Positions 12,601 through 24,859 of a DNA stretch of 64,000 nucleotides are shown here, one piece after another; positions within the stretch are counted from its first letter, which is position 1; every line of letters starts with the position of its first letter. Origin of the DNA: Liolophura sinensis (Eukaryota; Mollusca; Polyplacophora; Chitonida; Chitonidae); the NCBI RefSeq assembly GCF_032854445.1, contig NW_027018021.1, positions 51,000 through 114,999 on the forward strand. Direction: 5' to 3'. The notes below the pieces were generated by a model. The model had not been told where the DNA came from. It was given only the letters and a program-made list of their open reading frames with translations, and made no database searches. Made by a program: the position numbers and the translations under genes.

Positions 12601-13943
12601 AAGTATTGGTCGGAGAGCAACGCGGTTTGCACCATTCGATTTCTCGTCACAAAATACGTCGGATTAGCCTCTTACCAGCAGCATTGGAACAGTTTTTCCA
12701 CTTTTGGATTTTTGCCTTGTCTTTTTGCGAATTGAAATCGGCTACATTAACTATGTACAATCGCGACTGGTCATTACTATATTCAACTTTTCATTATAAG
12801 TTATGTGCCCTTCGGTAGCCCAGACGACGTCAAATCTTTGGGCCAAGCCCATTTAACTCACCCAGCAAATGTCTTACTTCTAAGTCGAAGACAAACTCAA
12901 TGTCTTTATCTACATGTAGAAAAACCACACCATTTGTATATAAAAAAAACAAAAGGTACTTGATACAATCCGCTGTAAAAAGTACAATTGAACACTGACC
13001 CACATCAATAAGGTGCCAAAGGATGCGCAATTGGGCCAGGCATCTCCAGCTGTTGAAAAATTGCAAATTTCCTTGGTTTCCATGGAGTAAGAGCCGTTGC
13101 TGGGCACGTGATCTTGACATCATTGATTATTCATTTGTGGCTACAGCCAAAAGTATTGGTCGGAGAGCAACGCGGTTTGCACCATTCGATTTCTCGTCAC
13201 AAAATATGTCGGATTAGCCTCTTACCAGCAGCATTGGAACAGTTTTTTCCACTTTTGGATTTTTGCCTGGTCATTTTGCTAATTGAAATCGGCTACATTA
13301 ACTATGTACAATCGCGACTGGTCATTACTATATTCAACATTTCATTATAAGTTCTGTACCCTTCGGTAGCCCAGACGACGTCAAATCTTTGGGCCAAGCC
13401 CATTTAACTCACCCAGCAAATGTCTTACTTCTAAGTCGAAGACAAACTCAATGTCTTTATCTACATGTAGAAAAACCACACCATTTGTATATAAAAAAAA
13501 CACAACGTACTTGATACAACCCGCTGTAAAAAGTACAATTAAACACTGACCCACATCAATAAGGTGCCAAAGGATGCGCAATTGGGCCAGGCATCTCCAG
13601 CTGTTGAAAAATTGCAAATTTCCTTGGTTTCCATGGAGTAAGAGCCGTTGCTGGGCACGTGATCTTGACATCATTGATTATTCATTTGTGGCTACAGCCA
13701 AAAGTATTGGTCGGAGAGCAACGCGGTTTGCACCATTCGATTTCTCGTCACAAAATACGTCGGATTAGCCTCTTACCAGCAGCATTGGAACAGTTTTTCT
13801 ACTTTTGGATTTTTGCCTTGTCTTTTTGCGAATTGAAATCGGCTACATTAACTATGTACAATCGCGACTGGTCATTACTATATTCAACTTTTCATTATAA
13901 GTTATGTGCCCTTCGGTAGCCCAGACGACGTCAAATCTTTGGG
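9638..13943 (+). repeat. 4-monomer higher-order repeat, two copies (period ~2,200)
   Basis: Positions 9,638-11,742 match 11,841-13,943. Shared rare alleles are CTTTTGTATTT, TGTATAATCG, GTGCTCTTCG, CACACAACAAATG, AAAATATGTCGG, AGTTCTGTACCC and CACAACGTACTTG. The left copy carries a cluster of small indels described separately. The right copy has one extra T near 13,243. Confidence 0.8.
9946..10488 (+). repeat. Monomer 19 with a cluster of small indels
   Basis: Compared with its otherwise matching copy at about 12,146-12,688, this unit has three extra bases in TTTTTCTACCACTTTT (about 9,946), TTCGTAGCCCCAG in place of TTCGGTAGCCCAG (about 10,062), an extra C in AACCTCACAC (about 10,106), and CATTGAACAG in place of CATTGGAACAG (about 10,484). 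The net spacing before it is 553 bp. No other monomer in the left domain shows so many indels. Confidence 0.8.
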
Positions 13944-15975
13944 CCAAGCCCATTTAACTCACCCAGCAAATGTCTTACTTCTAAGTCGAAGACAAACTCA
14001 ATGTCTTTATCTACATGTAGAAAAACCACACCATTTGTATATAAAAAAAAAAAAAGGTACTTGATACAATCCGCTGTAAAAAGTACAATTGAACACTGAC
14101 CCACATCAATAAGGTGCCAAAGGATGCGCAATTGGGCCAGGCATCTATAGATGTTGAAAAATTGCAAATTTCCTTGGTTTCCATGGAGTAAGAGCCGTTG
14201 CTGGGCACGTGATCTTGACATCATTGATTATTCATTTGTGGCTACAGCCAAAAGTATTGGTCGGAGAGCAACGCGGTTTGCACCATTCGATTTCTCGTCA
14301 CAAAATACGTCGGATTAGCCTCTTACCAGCAGCATTGGAACAGTTTTTTCCACTTTTGGATTTTTGCCTGGTCTTTTTGCGAATTGAAATCGGCTACATT
14401 AACTATGTACAATCGCGACTGGTCATTACTATATTCAACTTTTCATTATAAGTTATGTGCCCTTCGGTAGCCCAGACGACGTCAAATCTTTGGGCCAAGC
14501 CCATTTAACTCACCCAACAAATGTCTTACTTCTAAGTCGAAGACAAACTCAATGTCTTTATCTACATGTAGAAAAACCACACCATTTGTATATAAAAAAA
14601 ACAAAAGGTACTTGATACAATCCGCTGTAAAAAGTACAATTGAACACTGACCCACATCAATAAGGTGCCAAAGGATGCGCAATTGGGCCAGGCATCTCCA
14701 GCTGTTGAAAAATTGCAAATTTCATTGGTTTCCATGGAGTAAGAGCCGTTGCTGGGCACGTGATCTTGACATCATTGATTATTCATTTGTGGCTACAGCC
14801 AAAAGTATTGGTCGGAGAACAACGCGGTTTGCACCATTCGATTTCTCGTCACAAAATACGTCGGATTAGCCTCTTACCAGCAGCATTGGAACAGTTTTTC
14901 CACTTTTGGATTTTTGCCTGGTCATATTGCTGATTGAAATCGGCTACATTAACTATGTACAATCGCGACTGGTCATTACTATATTCAACATTTCATTATA
15001 AGTTCTGTGCCCTTCGGTAGCCCAGACGACGTCAAATCTTTGGGCCAAGCCCATTTAACTCACCCAGCAAATGTCTTACTTCTAAGTCGAAGACAAACTC
15101 AATGTCTTTATCTACATGTAGAAAAACCACACCATTTGTATGTAAGAAAAACAAAAGGTACTTGATACAATCCGCTGTAAAAAGTACAATTGAACACTGA
15201 CCCACATCAATAAGGTGCCAAAGGATGCGCAATTGGGCCAGGCATCTCCAGCTGTTGAAAAATTGCAAATTTCCTTGGTTTCCATGGAGTAAGAGCCGTT
15301 GCTGGGCACGTGATCTTGACATCATTGATTATTCATTTGTGGCTACAGCCAAAAGTATTGGTCGGAGAGCAACGCGGTTTGCACCATTCGATTTCTCGTC
15401 ACAAAATACGTCGGATTAGCCTCTTACCAGCAGCATTGGAACAGTTTTTCTACTTTTGGATTTTTGCCTTGTCTTTTTGCGAATTGAAATCGGCTACATT
15501 AACTATGTACAATCGCGACTGGTCATTACTATATTCAACTTTTCATTATAAGTTATGTGCCCTTCGGTAGCCCAGACGACGTCAAATCTTTGGGTCAAGC
15601 CCATTTAACTCACCCAGCAAATGTCTTACTTCTAAGTCGAAGACAAACTCAATGTCTTTATCTACATGTAGAAAAACCACACCATTTGTATATAAAAAAA
15701 ACAAAAGGTACTTGATACAATCCGCTGTAAAAAGTACAATTGAACACTGACCCACATCAATAAGGTGCCAAAGGATGCGCAATTGGGCCAGGCATCTCCA
15801 GCTGTTGAAAAATTGCAAATTTCCTTGGTTTCCATGGAGTAAGAGCCGTTGCTGGGCACGTGATCTTGACATCATTGATTATTCATTTGTGGCTACAGCC
15901 AAAAGTATTGGTCGGAGAGCAACGCGGTTTGCACCATTCGATTTCTCGTCACAAAATACGTCGGATTAGCCTCTT
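11567..15975 (+). repeat. Dispersed copies of a TGCCTTGTC-type monomer
   Basis: A segment with TTTTTCTACTTTTGGATTTT followed by GCCTTGTCTTTTTGCGAATT occurs at about 11,592, 13,793 and 15,445. In the first and third it leads into GGGTCAAGCC (11,741 and about 15,592), an allele also seen near 8,438 and 16,692. The first and third copies lie seven monomers apart (3,852 bp). This suggests exchange over several units. Confidence 0.65.
14142..14153. repeat. Unique 12-bp palindrome CATCTATAGATG
   Basis: Where other monomers read CATCTCCAGCTG, monomer 26 reads CATCTATAGATG, a perfect palindrome. It arose by three substitutions within five bases. The same monomer has a run of 13 A where relatives have AAAACAAAAGG. 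I saw this allele in no other unit. Confidence 0.85.
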
Positions 15976-17599
15976 ACCAGCAGCATTGGAACAGTTTTTC
16001 CACTTTTGGATTTTTGCCTGGTCATTTTGCTAATTGAAATCGGCTACATTAACTATGTACAATCGCGACTGGTCATTACTATATTCAACATTTCATTATA
16101 AGTTCTGTGCCCTTCGGTAGCCCAGACGACGTCAAATCTTTGGGCCAAGCCCATTTAACTCACCCAGCAAATGTCTTACTTCTAAGTCGAAGACAAACTC
16201 AATGTCTTTATCTACATGTAGAAAAACCACACCATTTGTATATAAAAAAAACACAAGGTACTTGATACAACCCGCTGTAAAAAGTACAATTGAACACTGA
16301 CCCACATCAATAAGGTGCCAAAGGATGCGCAATTGGGCCAGGCATCTCCAGCTGTTGAAAAATTGCAAATTTCCTTGGTTTCCATGGAGTAAGAGCCGTT
16401 GCTGGGCACGTGATCTTGACATCATTGATTATTCATTTGTGGCTACAGCCAAAAGTATTGGTCGGAGAGCAACGCGGTTTGCACCATTCGATTTCTCGTC
16501 ACAAAATACGTCGGATTAGCCTCTTACCAGCAGCATTGGAACAGTTTTTCCACTTTTGGATTTTTGCCTGGTCTTTTTGCTAATTGAAATCGGCTGCATT
16601 GACTATGTACAATCGCGACTGGTCATTACTATATTCAACTTTTCATTATAAGTTATGTGCCCTTCGGTAGCCCAGACGACGTCAAATCTTTGGGTCAAGC
16701 CCATTTAACTCACCCAACAAATGTCTTACTTCTAAGTCGAAGACAAACTCAATGTCTTTATCTACATGTAGAAAAACCACACCATTTGTATATAAAAAAA
16801 AACACAAGGTACTTGATACAATCCGCTGTAAAAAGTACAATTGAACACTGACCCACATCAATAAGGTGCCAAAGGATGCGCAATTGGGCCAGGCATCTCC
16901 AGCTGTTGAAAAATTGCAAATTTCCTTGGTTTCCATGGAGTAAGAGCCGTTGCTGGGCACGTGATCTTGACATCATTGATTATTCATTTGTGGCTACAGC
17001 CAAAAGTATTGGTCGGAGAGCAACGCGGTTTGCACCATTCGATTTCTCGTCACAAAATACGTCGGATTAGCCTCTTACCAGCAGCATTGGAACAGTTTTT
17101 TTACTTTTGGATTTTTGCCTGGTCTTTTTGCTAATTGAAATCGGCTACATTAACTATGTACAATCGCGACTGGTCATTACTATATTCAACTTTTCATTAT
17201 AAGTTATGTGCCCTTCGGTAGCCCAGACGACGTCAAATCTTTGGGCCAAGCCCATTTAACTCACCCAACAAATGTCTTACTTCTAAGTCGAAGACAAACT
17301 CAATGTCTTTATCTACATGTAGAAAAACCACACCATTTGTATATAAAAAAAACAAAAGGTACTTGATACAATCCGCTGTAAAAAGTACAATTGAACACTG
17401 ACCCACATCAATAAGGTGCCAAAGGATGCGCAATTGGGCCAGGCATCTCCAGCTGTTGAAAAATTGCAAATTTCCTTGGTTTCCATGGAGTAAGAGCCGT
17501 TGCTGGGCACGTGATCTTGACATCATTGATTATTCATTTGTGGCTACAGCCAAAAGTATTGGTCGGAGAGCAACGCGGTTTGCACCATTCGATTTCTCG

Positions 17600-18720
17600 T
17601 CACAAAATACGTCGGATTAGCCTCTTACCAGCAGCATTGGAACAGTTTTTCCACTTTTGGATTTTTGCCTGGTCATTTTGCTAATTGAAATCGGCTACAT
17701 TAACTATGTACAATCGCGACTGGTCATTACTATATTCAACATTTCATTATAAGTTCTGTGCCCTTCGGTAGCCCAGACGACGTCAAATCTTTGGGCCAAG
17801 CCCATTTAACTCACCCAGCAAATGTCTTACTTCTAAGTCGAAGACAAACTCAATGTCTTTATCTACATGTAGAAAAACCACACCATTTGTATATAAAAAA
17901 AACACAAGGTACTTGATACAACCCCCTGTAAAAAGTACAATTGAACACTGACCCACATCAATAAGGTGCCAAAGGATGCGCAATTGGGCCAGGCATCTCC
18001 AGCTGTTGAAAAATTGCAAATTTCCTTGGTTTCCATGGAGTAAGAGCCGTTGCTGGGCACGTGATCTTGACATCATTGATTATTCATTTGTGGCTACAGC
18101 CAAAAGTATTGGTCGGAGAGCAACGCGGTTTGCACCATTCGATTTCTCGTCACAAAATACGTCGGATTAGCCTCTTACCAGCAGCATTGGAACAGTTTTT
18201 CCACTTTTGGATTTTTGCCTGGTCATTTTGCTAATTGAAATCGGCTACATTAACTATGTACAATCGCGACTGGTCATTACTATATTCAACATTTCATTAT
18301 AAGTTCTGTGCCCTTCGGTAGCCCAGACGACGTCAAATCTTTGGGCCAAGCCCATTTAACTCACCCAGCAAATGTCTTACTTCTAAGTCGAAGACAAACT
18401 CAATGTCTTTATCTACATGTAGAAAAACCACACCATTTGTATATAAAAAAAACACAAGGTACTTGATACAACCCGCTGTAAAAAGTACAATTGAACACTG
18501 ACCCACATCAATAAGGTGCCAAAGGATGCGCAATTGGGCCAGGCATCTCCAGCTGTTGAAAAATTGCAAATTTCCTTGGTTTCCATGGAGTAAGAGCCGT
18601 TGCTGGGCACGTGATCTTGACATCATTGATTATTCATTTGTGGCTACAGCCAAAAGTATTGGTCGGAGAGCAACGCGGTTTGCACCATTCGATTTCTCGT
18701 CACAAAATACGTCGGATTAG
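17600..18720 (+). repeat. Near-identical adjacent monomers 33 and 34
   Basis: The two units around 17,783 and 18,333 share GGTCATTTTGCTAATT, AGTTCTGTGCC, CAGCAAATG and ACAACCCGCTG-type alleles. I see one difference between them: CCCCCTG near 17,922 against CCCGCTG near 18,472. The unit around 16,132 has the same haplotype. This looks like a recent single-monomer duplication. Confidence 0.7.
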
Positions 18721-20149
18721 CCTCTTACCAGCAGCATTGGAACAGTTTTTTCCACTTTTGGATTTTTGCCTGTTCTTTTTGCTAATTGAAATCGGCTGCA
18801 TTAACTATGTACAATCGCGACTGGTCATTACTATATTCAACTTTTCATTATAAGTTATGTGCCCTTCGGTAGCCCAGACGACGTCAAATCTTTGGGCCAA
18901 GCCCATTTAACTCACCCAACAAATGTCTTACTTCTAAGTCGAAGACAAACTCAATGTCTTTATCTACATGTAGAAAAACCACACCATTTGTATGTAAAAA
19001 AAACAAAAGGTACTTGATACAATCCGCTGTAAAAAGTACAATTGAACACTGACCCACATCAATAAGGTGCCAAAGGATGAGCAATTGGGCCAGGCATCTC
19101 CAGCTGTTGAAAAATTGCAAATTTCCTTGGTTTCCATGGAGTAAGAGCCGTTGCTGGGCACGTGATCTTGACAGCATTGATTATTCATTTGTGGCTACAG
19201 CCAAAAGTATTGGTCGGAGAGCAACGCGGTTTGCACCATTCGATTTCTCGTCACAAAATACGTCGGATTAGCCTCTTACCAGCAGCATTGGAACAGTTTT
19301 TCCACTTTTGGATTTTTGCCTGGTCTTTTTGCGAATTGAAATCGGCTACATTAACTATGTACAATCGCGACTGGTCATTACTATATTCAACTTTTCATTA
19401 TAAGTTATGTGCCCTTCGGTAGCCCAGACGACGTCAAATCTTTGGGCCAAGCCCATTTAACTCACCCAGCAAATGTCTTACTTCTAAGTCGAAGACAAAC
19501 TCAATGTCTTTATCTACATGTAGAAAAACCACACCATTTGTATATAAAAAAAACAAAAGGTACTTGATACAATCCGCTGTAAAAAGTACAATTGAACACT
19601 GACCCACATCAATAAGGTGCCAAAGGATGCGCAATTGGGCCAGGCATCTCCAGCTGTTGAAAAATTGCAAATTTCCTTGGTTTCCATGGAGTAAGAGCCG
19701 TTGCTGGGCACGTGATCTTGACATCATTGATTATTCACTTGTGGCTACAGCCAAAAGTATTGGTCGGAGAGCAACGCGGTTTGCACCATTCGATTTCTCG
19801 TCACAAAATACGTCGGATTAGCCTCTTACCAGCAGCATTGGAACAGTTTTTCCACTTTTGGATTTTTGCCTGGTCTTTTTGCTAATTGAAATCGGCTGCA
19901 TTAACTATGTACAATCGCGACTGGTCGTTACTATATTGAACTTTTCATTATAAGTTATGTGCCCTTCGGTAGCCCAGACGACGTCAAATCTTTGGGCCAA
20001 GCCCATTTAACTCACCCAACAAATGTCTTACTTCTAAGTCGAAGACAAACTCAATGTCTTTATCTACATGTAGAAAAACCACACCATTTGTATGTAAAAA
20101 AAACAAAAGGTACTTGATACAATCCGCTGTAAAAAGTACAATTGAACAC

Positions 20150-21143
20150 TGACCCACATCAATAAGGTGCCAAAGGATGCGCAATTGGGCCAGGCATCTC
20201 CAGCTGTTGAAAAATTGCAAATTTCCTTGGTTTCCATGGAGTAAGAGCCGTTGCTGGGCACGTGATCTTGACATCATTGATTATTCATTTGTGGCTACAG
20301 CCAAAAGTATTGGTCGGAGAGCAACGCGGTTTGCACCATTCGATTTCTCGTCACAAAATACGTCGGATTAGCCTCTTACCAGCAGCATTGGAACAGTTTT
20401 TTTACTTTTGGATTTTTGCCTGGTCTTTTTGCGAATTGAAATCGGCTACATTAACTATGTACAATCGCGACTGGTCATTACTATATTCAACTTTTCATTA
20501 TAAGTTATGTGCCCTTCGGTAGCCCAGACGACGTCAATTCTTTGGGCCAAGCCCATTTAACTCACCCAGCAAATGTCTTACTCCTAAGTCGAAGACAATC
20601 TCAATGTCTTTATCTACATGTAGAAAAACCACACCATTTGTATATAAAAAAACACAAGGTACTTGATACAGTCTGCTGTAAAAAGTACAATTGAACACTG
20701 ACCCACATCAATAAGGTGCCAAAAGATGCGCAATTGGGCCAGGCATCTCCAGCTGTTGAAAAATTGCAAATTTCTATGGTTTCCATAGATTAAGAGCCGT
20801 TCCTGGGCACGTGATCTTGACATCATTGATTATTCATTTGTGGCTACAGCCAAAAGTATTGGTCGGAGAGCAACGCGGTTTGCACCATTCGATTTCTCGT
20901 CACAAAATACGTCGGATTAGCCTCTTACCAGCAGCATTGGAATAGCTTTTCTACTTTTGGATTTTTGCCTGGTCTTTTTGCGAATTGAAATCGGCTACAT
21001 TAACTATGTACAATCGCGACTGGTCATTACTATATTTAACTTTTCATTGTAAGTTATGTGCCCTTCGGTAGCCCAGACGACGTCAAATCTTTGGGCCAAG
21101 CCCATTTAACTCACCCAGCAAATGTCTTACTTCTAAGTCGAAG
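20150..21143 (+). repeat. Segment duplicated at 25,094-26,087 (9 monomers apart)
   Basis: This stretch of about 990 bp matches 25,094-26,087 at an offset of 4,944 bp. Shared rare alleles are GTCAATTCTTTGGG, GAAGACAATCTC, GTCTGCTG, CCATAGATTAAGAGCCGTTCC, GGAATAGCTTTTC, and TATATTTAAC with CATTGTAAG. The match ends at GAAGAAAAACTC (left copy) against GAAGACAAACTC (right copy). It spans the left/right domain boundary. Confidence 0.8.
20773..20789. repeat. Perfect 17-bp hairpin variant TCTATGG-TTT-CCATAGA (11 monomers)
   Basis: A 7-bp stem with a TTT loop. The left-domain form is CCTTGG-TTT-CCATGG, with one mismatch in a six-base stem. An intermediate CTATGG-TTT-CCATGG is common in the right domain. 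The perfect form occurs at 20,773, 25,717, 27,365, 28,464, 33,417, 34,517, 38,366, 40,567, 43,314, 47,161 and 51,558 (start positions). Most of these units also have a seven-A tract and GTCTGCTG, so they are a recognisable subfamily. Confidence 0.85.
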
Positions 21144-22182
21144 AAAAACTCAATGTCTTTATCTACATGTTGACAAACCACACCATTTGTATATAAAAAA
21201 AACACAAGGTACTTGATACAATCCGCTGTAAAAAGTACAATTGAACACTGATCCACATCAATAAGGTGCCAAAGGATGCGCAATTGGGCCAGGCATCTCC
21301 AGCTGTTGAAAAATTGCAAATTTCCTTGGTTTCCATGGAGTAAGAGCCGTTGCTGGGCACGTGATCTTGACATCATTGATTATACATTTGTGGCTACAGC
21401 CAAAAGTATTGGTCGGAGAGCAACGCGGTTTGCACCATTCGATTTCTCGTCACAAAATACGTCGGATTAGCCTCTTACCAGCAGCATTGGAACAGTTTTT
21501 CTACTTTTGGATTTTTGCCTGGTCTTTTTGCGAATTGAAATCGGCTACATTAACTATGTACAATCGCGACTGGTCATTACTATATTCAACTTTTCATTAT
21601 AAGTTATGGGCCCTTCGGTAGCCCAGACGACGTCAAATCTTTGGGCCAAGCCCATTTAACTCACGCAGCAAATGTCTTACTTCTAAGTCGAAGAAGAACT
21701 CAATGTCTTTATCTACATGTAGAAAATCCACACCATTTGTATATAAAAAAAACACAAGGTACTTGATACAATCCGCTGTAAAAAGTACAATTGAACACTG
21801 ACGCACATCAATAAGGTGCCAAAGGATGCTCAATTGGGCCAGGCATCTCCAGCTGTTGAAAAATTGCAAATTTCCTTGGTTTCCATGGAGTAAGAGCCGT
21901 TGCTGGGCACGTGATCTTGACATCATTGATTATACATTTGTGGCTACAGCCAAAAGTATTGGTTGGAGAGCAACGCGGTTTGCACCATTCGATTTCTCGT
22001 CACAAAATACGTCGGATTAGCCTCTTACCAGCAGCATTGGAACAGTTTTTCTACTTTTGGATTTTTGCCTGGTCTTTTTGCTGATTGAAACCGGCTACAT
22101 TAACTATGTACAATCGCGACTGGTCATTACTATATTCAACTTTTCATTATAAGTTATGTGCCCTTCGGTAGCCCAGACGACG

Positions 22183-22728
22183 TCAAATCTTTGGGCCAAG
22201 CCCATTTAACTCACCCAGCAAATGTCTTACTCCTAAGTCGAAGACAAACTCAATGTCTTTATCTACATGTAGAAAAACCACACCATTTGTATATAAAACA
22301 CAAGGTACTTGATACAATCCGCTGTAAAGAGTACAATTGAACACTGACCCACATCAATAAGGTGCCAAAGGATGCGCAATTGGGCCAGGCATCTCCAGCT
22401 GTTGAAAAATTGCAAATTTCCTTGGTTTCCATGAAGTAAGAGCCGTTGCTGGGCACGTGATCTTGACATCATTGATTATTCATTTGTGGCTACAGCCAAA
22501 AGTATTGGTTGGAGAGCAACGCGGTTTGCACCATTCGATTTCTCGTCACAAAATACGTCGGATTAGCCTCTTACCAGCAGCATTGGAACAGTTTTTCCAC
22601 CTTTGGATTTTTGCCTGGTCTTTTTGCTAATTGAAATCGGCTACATTAACTATGTACAATCGCGACTGGTCATTACTATATTCAACTTTTCATTATAAGT
22701 TATGTGCCCTTCGGTAGCCCAGACGACG
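22183..22728 (+). repeat. Shortest monomer (546 bp)
   Basis: Monomer 41 lacks four A: the tract after TATAT reads AAAACAC near 22,294, where others have seven or eight A. It also has GTAAAGAGTAC and CCATGAAGTAAG alleles. Confidence 0.85.
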
Positions 22729-23679
22729 TCAAATCTTTGGGCCAAGCCCATTTAACTCACGCAGCAAATGTCTTACTTCTAAGTCGAAGACAAACTCAAT
22801 GTCTTTATCTACATGTAGAAAAACCACACCATTTGTATATAAAAAAAACACAAGGTACTTGATACAATCCGCTGTAAAAAGTACAATTGAACACTGACCC
22901 ACATAAATAAGGTGCCAAAGGATGCGCAATTGGGCCAGGCATCTCCAGCTGTTGAAAAATTGCAAATTTCTATGGTTTCCATGGAGTAAGAGCCGTTGCT
23001 GGGCACGTGATCTTGACATCATTGATTATTCATTTGTGGCTACAGCCAAAAGTATTAGTTGGAGAGCAACGCGGTTTGCACCATTCGATTTCTCGTCACA
23101 AAATACGTCGGATTAGCCTCTTACCAGCAGCATTGGAACAGTTTTTCTACTTTTGGAATTTTGCCTGGTCTTTTTGCGAATTGAAATCGGGTACATTAAC
23201 TATGTACAATCGCGACTGGTCATTACTATATTCAACTTTTCATTATAAGTTATGTGCCCTTCGGTAGCCCAGACGACGTCAAATCTTTGGGCCAAGCCCA
23301 TTTAACTCACGCAGCAAATGTCTTACTTCTAAGTCGAAGAAAAACTCAATGTCTTTATCTACATGTTGAAAAACCACACCATTTGTATATAAAAAAAACA
23401 CAAGGTACTTGATACAATCCGCTGTAAAAAGTACAATTGAACACTGATCCACATCAATAAGGTGCCAAAGGATGCGCAATTGGGCCAGGCATCTCCAGCT
23501 GTTGAAAAATTGCAAATTTCCTTGGTTTCCATGGAGTAAGAGCCGTTGCTGGGCACGTGATCTTGACATCATTGATTATTCATTTGTGGCTACAGCCAAA
23601 AGTATTGGTTGGAGAGCAACGCGGTTTGCACCATTCGATTTCTCGTCACAAAATACGTCGGATTAGCCTCTTACCAGCA

Positions 23680-24430
23680 TCATTGGAACAGTTTTCTACT
23701 TTTGGATTTTTGCCTGGTCTTTTTGCTAATTGAAATCGGCTACATTAACTATGTACAATCGCGACTGGTCATTACTATATTCAACTTTTCATTATAAGTT
23801 ATGTGCCCTTCGGTAGCCCAGACGACGTCAAATCTTTGGGCCAAGCCCATTTAACTCACCCAACAAATGTCTTACTTCTAAGTCGAAGACAAACTCAATG
23901 TCTTTATCTACATGTAGAAAAACCACACCATTTGTATATAAAAAAACACAAGGTACTTGATACAATCTGCTGTAAAAACTACAATTGAACACTGACCCAC
24001 ATCAATAAGGTGCCAAAAGATGCGCAATTGGGCCAGGCATCTCCAGCTGTTGAAAAATTGCAAATTTCTATGGTTTCCATGGATTAAGAGCCGTTGCTGG
24101 GCACGTGATCTTGACATCATTGATTATTCATTTGTGGCTACAGCCAAAAGTATTGGTCGGAGAGCAACGCGGTTTGCACCATTCGATTTCTCGTCACAAA
24201 ATACGTCGGATTAGCCTCTTACCAGCAGCATTGGAACTGTTTTTTTTACTTTTGGATTTTTGCCTGGTCTTTTTGCGAATTGAAATCGGCTACATTAACT
24301 ATGTACACTCGCGACTGGTCATTACTATATTCAACTTTTCATTATAAGTTATGTGCCCTTCGGTAGCCCAGACGACGTCAAATCTTTGGGCCAAGCCCAT
24401 TTAACTCACCCAGCAATTGTCTTACTTCTA
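23680..24430 (+). repeat. Segment related to 29,176-29,930 (10 monomers apart)
   Basis: At an offset of 5,496 bp the two places share AAAACTACAATTG (about 23,976 and 29,472), GGAACTGTTTTTTTTACTTT, TACACTCGCGAC and CAGCAATTGTC. Point differences are present, so this is an older or partly converted duplication. Confidence 0.65.
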
Positions 24431-24452
24431 AGTCGAAGAAAAACTCAATGTC

Positions 24453-24472
24453 TTTTTCTACATGTAGAAAAA
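24453..24472. repeat. Perfect 20-bp palindrome variant (7 monomers)
   Basis: The sequence TTTTTCTACATGTAGAAAAA is its own reverse complement. Most monomers have TTTATCTACATGTAGAAAAA, which has one mismatch pair, and a single A-to-T change completes it. Perfect copies lie at 24,453-24,472, 29,949-29,968, 32,152-32,171, 36,554-36,573, 39,302-39,321, 45,897-45,916 and 50,294-50,313. All seven are in monomers that also carry CAGCAATTGTC and GAAGAAAAACTC, so they form one subfamily. Such a palindrome could extrude as a cruciform or bind a dimeric protein; neither is shown here. Confidence 0.85.
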
Positions 24473-24859
24473 CCACACCATTTGTATATAAAAAAAACAC
24501 AAGGTACTTGATACAATCCGCTGTAAAAAGTACAATTGAACACTGACGCACATCAATAAGGTGCAAAAGGATGCGCAATTGGGCCAGGCATCTCCAGCTG
24601 TTGAAAAATTGCAAATTTCTATGGTTTCCATGGAGTAAGAGCCGTTGCTGGGCACGTGATCTTGACATCATTGATTATTCATTTGTGGCTACAGCCAAAA
24701 GTATTGGTCGGAGAGCAACGCGGTTTGCACCATTCGATTTCTCGTCACAAAATACGTCGGATTAGCCTCTTACCAGCAGCATTGGAACAGTTTTTCTACT
24801 TTTGGATTTTTGCCTGGTCTTTTTGCGAATTGAAATCGGTTACATTAACTATGTACAAT

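Larger units (their letters stand above)
1..20530 (+). repeat. Left domain: homogeneous subfamily
   Basis: Monomers 1-37 are mostly 550 bp and differ from each other at few sites. They always carry CCTTGG-TTT-CCATGG. Alleles confined to this domain are TATGTAAAA in place of TATATAAAA (monomers 1, 4, 6, 7, 9, 10, 12, 17, 18, 28, 35, 37), GCCTGTTC, GGCTGCATT, ACAACCCGCTG, ACAATTAAAC and AGTTCTGTGCC. The last monomer with the TATG allele is near 20,095. The alleles mix in many combinations, which shows recombination or conversion among neighbours. Confidence 0.85.
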
